DNA of 64,000 bases, taken from Collybiopsis luxurians FD-317 M1 (Eukaryota; Basidiomycota; Agaricomycetes; Agaricales; Omphalotaceae). Within the stretch, counting starts at the first letter, position 1. Every line of letters starts with the position of its first letter. The notes under the pieces were generated by a model. The model was given only the letters and a program-made list of their open reading frames with translations, did not search any database and was not told where the DNA came from. Below, in pieces: positions 34,750-44,120 of this stretch. Made by a program: the position numbers and the translations under genes. The stretch lies in NCBI GenBank assembly GCA_000827265.1, contig KN834767.1, positions 595,917 to 659,916 of the forward strand. The letters run 5' to 3'.

Positions 34750-34918
34750 GCCATTCAGTGGTTCTCCAGCCTCTCTTTTTTTCCCCTTTCCTTTATTTTT
34801 TCACATCTCCTCATACCCCCCTTCTAATATATTGACGGCTCGTTCGCCCCAAGTGAACGAGTCGGTCCACATTGGCTAATCACACCATGCGATGAATTCG
34901 AACCTAAGGCAGTTGGTC
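34750..34918 (+). repeat. Split direct repeat B2 and right end of the element
   Basis: 169 bp copy of B1. The element ends here at GTTGGTC. Confidence 0.9.
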
Positions 34919-34940
34919 TACAATTTCGCAATCAGCTGTA
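34917..34940. repeat. 24-bp inverted repeat, right arm
   Basis: Perfect reverse complement of 28867-28890. Its first two bases overlap the end of the Ngaro element. Confidence 0.85.
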
Positions 34941-36460
34941 TGACAGTGAGGATATCGATTTCCATGGTTGACCAAGGTGGGATCAGATACCGTGTTTTCT
35001 TACATTACAACTTGACACCCTACCGCCGGTAGTGGGCCAACGCTGCCGCATGGCGGCTACTAGTGCCCCACGCGGTGGTGCCTACAGTGCGCAGAAAAAG
35101 ATGTCACTTCCAAATATGGAAGAGCCGTTCCCACCTGCGCTCCAACAGCGCTCCAGCCTCGTACTTCGACCACAAACTGACTCCTGTAGGCTGTAAATGC
35201 TTTATAACTACTGCTGGAATTTGTACAATGGACAAAACCATAAGAGTAATATTGGACAAGCAAACAAAAATGAAGCAAAACCTTCAGAATTTGGGGGTTA
35301 CCATATAAGGCAGTGACATCTTTTTCTGCGCCCACTGTATGAGCTTGAACACCACTGCTTCCTAGCCTAGGCTTAAAATAGCTAGTAATTTAATTATGAT
35401 GGCATCTTCAATATATTACGTTGTGTCATCGATATTACACCACTAATATAAAATTGCCTGTCAAGGATCAGGCGCAGAATTTTTCACCAGCACAAAAACT
35501 CGGCATTACATTTCATTCCATGCACTCGTAAACACACTAAGCTAAACATGTAGTACAGAGCGGCATGACTGAAATCCTCATCCAAAGATTTAGCGGCAAA
35601 GCCCAGTATCTCTCACTTCGAACGATTCCAAACCATCTCTTTTGTTCATCAATTCCGCGGAACCCGGTGCCCAGTGTGCAAGGGAGCCGAACGTATTGTG
35701 TCGGGAAGCTCTAGAAGCTAGGGTAGGATGGTGTTGATTCTGACGCCGAGTACATGACCTCCTTCGATGGATGTTGATTTGAGTTTGGCATTTCATAGCG
35801 AGGTTCGGAGGATATGTACTTGAAAACTTGATCAAACAACTTGAATTACTTCCACAGGTTGCTTCCTCCCCAATCTCTACATGATTCTGAGAAACTGCCG
35901 AGGTCATGACTATCTAGCAATATTCTGGGTGTGTTTGAGTGTGTAGTGATGCATTGCATATAAATATTCTTTTTAAATTAAACATTTTGATGTTACTATA
36001 TTGAACTCATTGAGCCAGGGCCTGAGGCCTGAGCCCCTGTTGGGCCCGGCTCAGATTTTGGATGAGCCCTGGCCGCTACCCTAGTATATTTGAAAGCCGA
36101 GAACATGAAAGGGGTTAATACAGCTGTAGAGCATCAAACATTGTATTACTTCCTAGGAACACTCCAAACCTTCAAATCCTCTCTTAGGAATATTCATACT
36201 ACCAAGCTCCGCCCCTTCCTCAGCCTCCTCATCTCCTGCATCCCCCACACCTCCTACATTTCCACCCACATCCCCATTTTGCTGTAAACTTGAAGTACCG
36301 TAAAGCTCATTTAAAGGCCAAATTGAGGACTGGACTAGTGCTCACAGACCTATAGTATTTGCATTTCAATGAGCCAGGATTGTATTTTCAATGTACAGCT
36401 GATACATTTAAAATAAAAAGCATATAACAAGTTTTAGAGTCAAGACAGGGACCAGTATAT
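34941..36460. other. Intergenic, repeat-like
   Basis: No gene recognised. 36180-36290 resembles the 3' end of the dioxygenase gene (39661-39770) in its CTGCATCYCCCACACCTCC word and may be a degraded fragment of it. A GC-rich GGGCCCGGCTC patch lies near 36030. Confidence 0.35.
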
Positions 36461-37004
36461 GACCCTATTACTGTACCATTTCATTCAATTCAACAGTCAC
36501 AAGTTACAGACCCTGAAAAAGTCGAAATTTTTTGGCTGGTCACAGGTCATTCTGACTAGTGTCGAATTGACTTTGCGGTTGATTTTTTGTGTCAATTTTT
36601 GGTTTAGTATTCAAACTTTATTCTATTCCCAAGCACCAGTTATTTGATTTGGCAATGAAAACTTCTACAGGGATTGTCAGATTGGGATTGTTTACAGTTT
36701 GAAACCTTAGTGGAAGCTCATTCCCTGCATGCATTGTTGGAAGTAGAATGTATATGATTTCTGTTATCAGAGTAAGCGAAAAAAAAAAAAAACATGATTC
36801 CCAATGACGGGCCCCTCTAATATTTTCATAGCATGAGGGTACTACAACTAAGTGGTGAATATTTAGCCGGAGACCTTTTCCTAAGTGTCAAAATTCCTTG
36901 GGCGTCATGGGTCACTCTCAAATGTGTTGAAACCAAAATTTCGACAACTGGTCACAGGTCACAGGTTGCGTCGAATTGATTGAAATGGTACAGTGATAGG
37001 GGTC
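36461..37004. mobile_element. MITE with GACCCTAT...CTGTACCATTTCA terminal inverted repeats
   Basis: The left end at 36461 and the right end at 37004 are inverted copies over about 35 bp (CTGTACCATTTCATTCAATT against the reverse complement of 36970-36991, one mismatch in the core). The interior is non-coding, 544 bp, and includes an A16-type run near 36780. No clear target duplication. Confidence 0.6.
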
Positions 37005-37379
37005 TTGTTGTAGCCATTCTCTGAACATGATACTAGTATCTCATTAGTGTGATATGTCAAAGAACAACATCTAAGACTGGCTGGATCACAAGCCTAGAAG
37101 TGAACCTCAAAGATTACAAAAGAAAAAGTCAGAATTCCAGTTAGGCAGGAAACCTATTGCAAACATGCAATGATACAGAGGATATATAGTATCTATGCAT
37201 CCCATTCAATGACCAACATAGTACCTGTGAATGTCCAGCACTTCATTCCAAGTTCTCTGAGTATTTTCCATACTGCTTTCATCTTGGAAATGAATGCCCA
37301 TTGTTTCAAGTTTGCCCATGATGGATTTTTCTCTATCATCATCCTGATCATATGAAAATGTGCATCCATGACATGGACC

Positions 37380-38870
37380 ACTGTGGACTTCCATACATCA
37401 GGGAAATTCCCTTAAGTCCAGGTTGCCCAGAGATACCCCCCAAATCCTGAATAGCCTCAGGATCCCTCAGAATCCCTGGGGTGCCTGAGAACCCTGAGGG
37501 TGCCCTGGGGAAGATTTCAAGTGACCTCAGGGCTCTCAGGGAGCCCAGGGACTCTGAGACTGTCCAGGATTTGGGGGGTATCTCTGGGCAACCTGGACTT
37601 AGGGGATTTTTTTCCTGATGTATTCTGGATGTGCACTCTTGCTGATGCAAGTTAAAGAATGTACACCTAAAAACCACAACCACTTCACAGTACAAGGAAA
37701 AAATTTCTTGAGCTCTAAGGCTTGAGCTCAAACAAGCCTTCAACTGCAAGATAATATCATTGGTGTTCCCCCTGACAATGGTTGAAGACAATGAATGAGG
37801 ATATTGAATATGTATACTGTACTCCCTGCATTCTTCCAAAGATGGACCGGTTACCACTGCTATAGTAAAGCCCACTGTGGATATAGTTCAAATGTGGTGC
37901 AAACATCGATTTCCACATTTGTCCTTAGATAATAGCAACAGTATAAGCATTTTGAATAAATGCAACCAAGAAAACTCTCAATTACTTACCTGAAATTTAT
38001 CCCATATTTCGAAAATTAAAAGCAGGACTTGTGGGAATTTAGAAAGAAAGATGTCCACATAGGGGGATGTTGAGCGCAGGATTATAGTGGGACTTAGAGA
38101 GCACGGTGGGCGAGCTAGAGTAACACAAATGAATGTATAAGCGAAGGTATGTGGCGATAATGAATGTATGTACATAGAGTAACACAAATGAATGTATACT
38201 AGGTAAGTTAGTAATATGCCCGGTATATGCTATGTATGAATATTAACTTACAGCGAAGGTGGTAGCCTCGTACGGGTAATGTAGAACGTAGGGGTAGAAG
38301 GTGAAGAGGAAGAGAAAAGGAGTGTGAAGTACGAGCCGGTAACTAGTGATCGGAAACGTATGACATAAGAAGAAAAGCGAGTACTAAATATAGTAATAAT
38401 GGAGAAGAGTCCGTTTAGAGTATTGTATAGCGTTTACCTTGACAGGGGAAGCCGAAGAAAGCTTGGCCTGAACTGCTTGAGTGATACCAGGATATACTGG
38501 AGATGAACCAAGCTTGGATATCAGGGCATCATTCCCATTCGCATGAGCGCAATGAAATATCTAATTCCAAATTCCGACAAGCATAGTCATCATCAGATGA
38601 TAAATCATTGTATCGCTCCAAGCAACCTTGAGCAAGGAGGTTGTGTGACCTGCTGATTTATGAATCTGATCTATGTGAAAATGCAATGAGCAATTGCAAT
38701 CAAGGAGAAACTCAGGGAATGATGCATGGGAAAACTGAAATCCTGATTCAACAGGTGAGGAATGTTGGAAAAGGGAGTGAACACCAGAGAAAGCTGAATT
38801 AAGCAGGCCAACAGGAATACTTTGCAAAAGTGTATGAGATTGGGTTCAAAATGCTCTTGTTGAAGTACTT
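37380..38870 (-). pseudogene. Decayed NACHT paralogue (C-terminal part)
   Basis: Segments on the minus strand match the C-terminal half of the protein at 26435-28649. They are GVHSLFQHSSPVESGFQFSH and ASFPEFLLDCNCSLHFHIDQ (about 38790-38680); HCAHANGNDALISKLGS (about 38560-38510); VLLLIFEIWDKFQ (about 38020-37985); then FTIAVVTGPSLEECREYS and LSSTIVRGNTND (about 37870-37760). The frame changes between them, a foreign stretch (about 38070-38440) separates two of them, and a TA-flanked MITE interrupts the 3' end. The P-loop half is absent. Confidence 0.75.
37396..37620. mobile_element. 225-bp MITE with TA target duplication (Tc1/mariner-like)
   Basis: The ends read CATCAGG...CCTGATG. Most of the first and last 60 bp are inverted copies, including a long GC-rich arm (about 37412-37450 against 37560-37602). 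Both sides are flanked by TA (37394-37395 and 37621-37622). It lies in the 3' part of the decayed NACHT gene and is non-coding. Confidence 0.8.
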
Positions 38871-39660
38871 ATAATAAAGTGTTGGTCTTTGTCTCTTTGC
38901 AAGCCCAACCATTTTAATGGAAATTCTTGGTAGGCATGATTGCTGTAATCATTTTGATTAACAAGGAAAGCTCTCCCGTGCTCGAGACCTTTTATATCAC
39001 CCGGATGGGGCGCCAGGGGCCCGATGCGGGAAGCAAGGAAAGTCATGTTCCAGGTTAGTATTGAGTAGGGGTCGGTGGGGCCGCCTCAAGGTAAGACTTG
39101 CATCAATCCAACTCAGGAAGAGGCTTCGGGGAGAGCATAACTTATTCAGGATTATTGGTTGCGATGCACAATCTATATAAAATCAATATGAATCAGATAT
39201 GCCACAAGGGACTGGAAGTAAAGTTAGAAGCATGGCTGAAAGACAAATCCATTTAGATCGAGAATCTGGGAGTCCATCTTTAACAGTAAATGAGGAATCA
39301 TTTTCAAAGCAGTAACTCAACAACAGCCTCATTACTGGATATTCTCAAAATACTGCCCACTGATGAAACTTTGAACATTGTCAATACGAGCACACTAATA
39401 TGTGTTTGACTCATTGAGGCCTTCTGACGTTGTGGCCTGGATGGCACCACTCAATTCTAGAAGTAGTCTTTGCAGCATTGGAAGTAGCAACACAATAATC
39501 TCATCTTTGCCTCATCCTAGAAGAAGATATTTGGAGCAGAGTTATCAAGTCATAGAACTATGTCAATTGAAAGAGAAAAAGCTGAGATAGAGCAGGGATT
39601 TATACAGTTGAAGATTATCAAACGTCGCCCTCTTCCTTTGCCCGCCCAAACATCCCTCCC
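38871..39660. other. Intergenic
   Basis: Nothing recognisable. This is the 3' flank of the dioxygenase gene and AT-rich sequence. Confidence 0.4.
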
Positions 39661-41921
39661 TCAAAAATACTTACTCCAAGCGCCTCTAGCAGCCTTCCCA
39701 TCTCCTGCATCTCCCACACCTCCCGTATTTCCATCCCCTACATCCCCACCCGCATTACCATGACCATCATCACCAAACCTCCCCCTCCCCCACCAGACTC
39801 TCGCCCTAAACTCATCCCCACCAATATAAGCCCCGCACATCCTCCTCTTCCCGCTAAAAGCACTCCTCCCATGCAGCACCCGATGATTGTCCACTACCAC
39901 TGCCGTCCCCGGCTCGAGTTGCACGTGGTATTCAGAGTCAGGGGATGTGAGGAGGGAATGGAACGTTCGGAGGGCATTGTAGAATGATTCTACGGGGTCG
40001 GAGGATGTGGAATGAGAAGAGGAAGAGGGAGACGCCGACGCCTTTGTCGTCCCCGTAGTGTGCGGGTTACCAGCGGAGCGCGCAACAGAATCCGCATCGC
40101 CAATATCGAAACACGTCATCACACTCCGGTCGTCATTATTCCACCTAACCTGTACCAACTCGCCCGTATGCGGATGATGCGTCAGCACGGGGTACCCTCC
40201 GCTCTTGTCGTATGTGGAATACACGCCGACGGTATCCCGCTCGCCGGCTGCGTGGGCGGGGATGCGGACGGTAGAGAGGATACGGTAGGCTTCAGGGTGG
40301 AGCTCGCGGAGGATAGAGGCGACGTAGAACCCGTCTACGAGGAGGGTTGCACCGCCTAGAGAGGGGTGGTGTGCGGTCAAGTTGGCGTCGGTGGGATTTG
40401 AGGATGCGAAGGGAGGAGGGACAGAGGAGGGAGCGGGTTCGGTGGTGGAAGCAGGGGTAGGTGAGGGAGCTCTCGTGGCAGACTCCGGTGGAGATGAAGG
40501 AGTGAAGAACTCTGAAGATGAATTCGTTGACGAGGAAGGGAATGTGCTAGATTTTGGGTTCGTAGAATCGGAGGTGAATTCCGCAGATGATGGCGTATGC
40601 GAAAGTAGGTGGAAAAGTTGTAGACCACTCGGATCGGTCTGTAATACCAACAGGTCAGTTTACGCAGAGGAGGAGGACGCCAAAGGATGGAAGGAAAGGT
40701 TTTCGAAACAGAGAATATCATTACACTTACGAAATAAGTATTATCTGTATGTGCACCCAAAGCAACATTCGTATACGCCGTATCGCCCTTTGCTAAATCT
40801 GCCGTAAATTCCCAGAATTGGCCGTCTGTGGATGCGAACACGATTCAGTAACCGCCACATTTAGCGTCCAGACCCAGAAGTCAAAGCTCACACTGCGTCT
40901 CCCTAATGAACGCTATCCTCCGCGCAAGTTTTTCCGTCTCCTCCGCGGTGGGTGGAACACCGGTAACGAAGCATATGCCGAATTGGTCCTACGAGGGGTG
41001 AAAAGAAGATGAGAATGAGCCCAAATATGCGACCGAGACTTACAATCTTCTGCAACCATTTGTACAGTGCTCTGTCACCTTCTTCTCCAGGCTTCATAAT
41101 GTCTGCAAACGCGACGGAGGGTGGTGATCGAGCTATTCGGGAGTTCCATAGGATCTTCTTTCTGAGAAGCAGGGTTGAGCTGGCGAAATAAAATTTCAAG
41201 CTTTACGACTCACTCTTCCTGCTCCGCTGGCTTCTCAACTTTCGGATCATAGGAGTGAGTTTTTAGCCAGCTCCATGGATACAACGATACATGTTCTCTT
41301 TCCTCGTCTTCCACACTTTTCGTCTCGCTTCCGTCGATAGACCTAGACGCGAATGACGGCCAAACAACCTTAAGGCCCTGGGACGTAGATTCAACCTTGA
41401 TGGGCTGAATATCACTTGGAATTTCGAACGTGTTGAGTAAACGCTGCATTGTTTTTGGATGAAAACATGAAGAGCACCGACAGTGGTCTCGTAGCCAGAT
41501 GTGATGGCTGCATGAGATAGTTACAATGGATAAAATATGAACTGGAATCTCAAACGTACAATCTGGACCAAGTACGCGGATCCCAGCCGACGGCTACCTT
41601 CTTCTCGTTCATACTAGTTATTGGTAAGTCATCCTGGTCTTCCCAATGTTGGGGTGCCGAGTCTGATGGTGGAGGTCTGAGTTGGGCTGCAGAAGATCCT
41701 GAACGGTGTAGATATTTCGATGGTGTCTATACAGAAACTGTAAGGGGAGAACCGAGAGCAACCTGGAGACAATCACCCACCAAAATCCTTGTCTCATTTC
41801 CAAGCACGCTATAACATCTATAATTCCCTCCCGCGAATCCGCGTTGTCCTACACTCCATAGGGCCCTGAAATATCCCCTCTGCGTCATTTGTGTTCGTAA
41901 TATGCCCCGAGTTTGTAGCAT
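39661..41921 (-). CDS. Trimethyllysine dioxygenase (carnitine biosynthesis), mitochondrial
   Basis: Seven exons (41921-41781, 41726-41560, 41507-41214, 41161-41044, 40988-40892, 40825-40731, 40638-39661) give 629 aa. The N-terminus MLQTRGILRTQMTQRGYFRAL is Arg-rich without acids, like a mitochondrial presequence. The zinc-binding N-domain shows FHHIWLRDHCRCSSCFHPKT. The Fe(II)/2-oxoglutarate site has YGQFWEFTADL, GAHTDNTYF (His-x-Asp) and DNHRVLHGRSAFSGKRRMCG (distal His, 2OG Arg). GRSAFSGKRRMCGAYI favours trimethyllysine over butyrobetaine hydroxylase. The reaction is 3-hydroxylation of trimethyllysine, the first step to carnitine. A Ser/Pro/Thr-rich insert of about 70 residues follows LQLFHLLSHT, and a second Ser-rich insert precedes DPVESFYNALR, making it longer than usual. 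Confidence 0.9.
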
Positions 41922-42120
41922 TTTGAAAAAAAGAAAAAAGCCGTATCCAAGTCGGGATGTCGGCCGTCGAGTAAAGGTAACGAAAAGAATAGAATAGAAA
42001 TTAGCAGGGTCTTTGAATGAAACTAGTCGAAATGCCTATCCAGGCATATCAGCAACGCAGATAGAAAGGAGATGGAGGATATTGCGAGAAAGCGCCGAGT
42101 GCCGTCCAGAAAATTAAAGC

Positions 42121-42209
42121 GGTTTGATGGCGTAGTTGGTCATCGCATCTATCTAACATTTGAATATAAGTTGCACAGAAGGTCCCCAGTTCGAGCCTGG
42201 GCCGAATCA
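42121..42209 (+). tRNA. tRNA-Val (anticodon AAC) with a 15-nt intron
   Basis: Acceptor GGTTTGA pairs with CCGAATC (one mismatch), discriminator A. The D arm is GCG...CGC, and the T arm is CCCAG-TTCGAGC-CTGGG with variable loop AGGTC. The anticodon loop CTAACA carries AAC. A 15-nt intron follows position 37 and contains GTT, complementary to the anticodon, as in eukaryotic pre-tRNAs. The anticodon stem has one mismatch. The 3' half closely resembles yeast tRNA-Val(AAC). Confidence 0.8.
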
Positions 42210-42457
42210 TTGTACCAATATTTTCGTTTTCGAAGTAAGTCACATTTCCACTGATGTACGTATGAGGTTAAAAAGGTCATCGAAAAAAAAATCACAGAGT
42301 CGCCTATTCGTTGGAACAAAGAATTACGTAAACTCAGTGCCTGGGCGTAAGCAAAACTGCAAGCAAAGTATCGAGTAGATCTACGATTCTTAAACATTGA
42401 TTCTTCTACTTCCTGCATTTAGGTGAAGCGGTAGTGTGCGAGAGTAAGCGGCTTTTC

Positions 42458-42900
42458 TTAAATAGTATGCACATAATTTGCGAGTCTGGCAGTAAATCGG
42501 CTAGTTTTGTGAGCCTGAGCCTTGGTCGCACGTGAATTTGTAATAAGAGGTGCAGTGTATGTTGGCGATCGGGGACCGGTTGAGGAAATTCGCGTTGAAC
42601 AGCAGTTTTTATGGGATTTCGAGTCCGGGTTACGCAGTTTCTGATTGCTCATAAGTGAACATAAAAAAACCATATCCCTATTCTCAAACCTCATCGGAGC
42701 GGTCTGTTGTATTTATTAATTATGCTCCATCTAGAAGGCTGAAATTAGTATGACGGGGGGTAGATCCCTTATAATGGCAGGAGCACACTCTTCATTGAAC
42801 GTGGCTCGGGTATGCATCCAGACCCTGGTTTCTTCGAGAGGCTGCGGGAAGATCATTGGAATGATAAGACGGTTCATTTTTTAACCTATGACAGTAATTG
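42458..42900 (-). pseudogene. Degenerate copy of the gene at 53340-53825
   Basis: The minus strand reads CSLMSNQKLRNPDSKSHKNC and a TPRSPTYT-like tail, aligning with the 53.1-53.3 kb reading. Further upstream, DNA matching 53.4-53.5 kb (AGAGTGTGC, CATTCCA words) has lost its frame. It follows a tRNA-Val, as the other copy follows a tRNA-Val pseudogene. Confidence 0.45.
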
Positions 42901-44120
42901 TAGCGATCCACCGCTCATTCCAAATTATGTAGGATTACCAAGTCATTGACTAACTTGCAATCTTGAAAATTAGGCCCGCTCTTATTAGGGCTAGCTCTGG
43001 GTCTGACCATTGACAAACACGGAAAGCTTGAGGTTAGGGTCAGGGGTGGTTGAAACTTACTCCAAGCATGCCGGTAGTGGACAAGTATTTGGTCAGTACA
43101 AGTTTTGCCATTGTGAACAGGAGTGGGACATAAGCAGAAATTTACCCCTATTGATCATGAAACCCACTTCGACTATTAATTTTTCACTGGATAAGATACA
43201 TGGTTCAACATAAGTAGATGAAGTTTCATGAAGGAACAAGTGAGGCAAGCTTGACCATCCTAGGAAAGTACTGTGACCTAATATTGTAGAACTATGGCGC
43301 AGTGGTTTTATCAGAGTGGTCAGACTCGAATACTGGATAACAACTAATTGTTCTGTTCTATGGTACCGGTCTCGAAGTAGGCCTTATATACTACATAACA
43401 CAGTATCCAGAAACTCCTACATACTTTTTCTACCAATATCTGAGTAATGCTACCCGGAACTACATGTGCCGGATTGTATTACTAATGTCAATCTGAGAAA
43501 TACAACACCTAACTTGCAAATAACCACATAGTAGAAAACACAATAGAGTCAGTGCAGCAGAAGAGATGCCATAAGAGAAGTGAGTGAGTAGCCTCCATAA
43601 TAATAGAAATGGTAAATGCGCAGATGTAATATAGAACTACATTAGTAAAAGTGAATGGTAAAATCAATTCTCTGAACTACTTGGGTCCTTCTACTTTGAT
43701 CATAAATATGCATCTGAACTAATATCTAGACAGCAATAGTAGTAAGGACTAAGTGGTAGTAATTGCATCTGAAGTTGGAATAATATGTGTCTGGTGTATA
43801 ATAACAAGTTTTAAATAGTGTAGCAAAGAATTTCTATGCTATAGTTGCAAGAAAGAGAAGACAAAAGGAAGCATAATTATAAATATGTAAACTTCTCGGA
43901 GTCTATAAGTGTAATGACTTCTGCACCCCCCTGCTTCCTATCCTCCAATTTATTATAGTCAACAACTCTCAGGCTGAGGGTTGCATTTACAAGTTACTGC
44001 CTTTCTGATAGTGAAAGAGTCTTTGAGAACCTCCTTTTCGCATGCACATCTTAACGGCTGGGCTGGATCAGGGCAATTACGGCAGCTGCATTGTGTCATC
44101 CGTAGCATAAGCTGCACTTG
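42901..44120. other. No gene recognised
   Basis: AT-rich sequence forming the 3' side of the single-codon-exon gene. No coding or RNA gene supported. Confidence 0.4.

Larger units (their letters stand above)
29066..34918 (+). mobile_element. Ngaro-type (DIRS order) retrotransposon with split direct repeats
   Basis: The 5.85-kb element has the order A1 (29066-29503), coding region, B1 (34089-34257), A2 (34258-34695), spacer, B2 (34750-34918). A1/A2 are both 438 bp and B1/B2 both 169 bp, with few differences. This A1-ORFs-B1A2-B2 arrangement is diagnostic of split direct repeats. The coding region has a Gag-like protein with zinc knuckle, reverse transcriptase plus RNase H, and a tyrosine recombinase; no methyltransferase is seen. 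There is no target-site duplication, as expected for tyrosine-recombinase integration. The similarity of the repeats suggests recent activity, but gag and pol carry in-frame TGA codons. Confidence 0.92.

Noticed and set aside
35590..35907. A 105-codon minus-strand open frame
   Set aside because: No motif, no signal peptide, no paralogue and no splice context; left unannotated.
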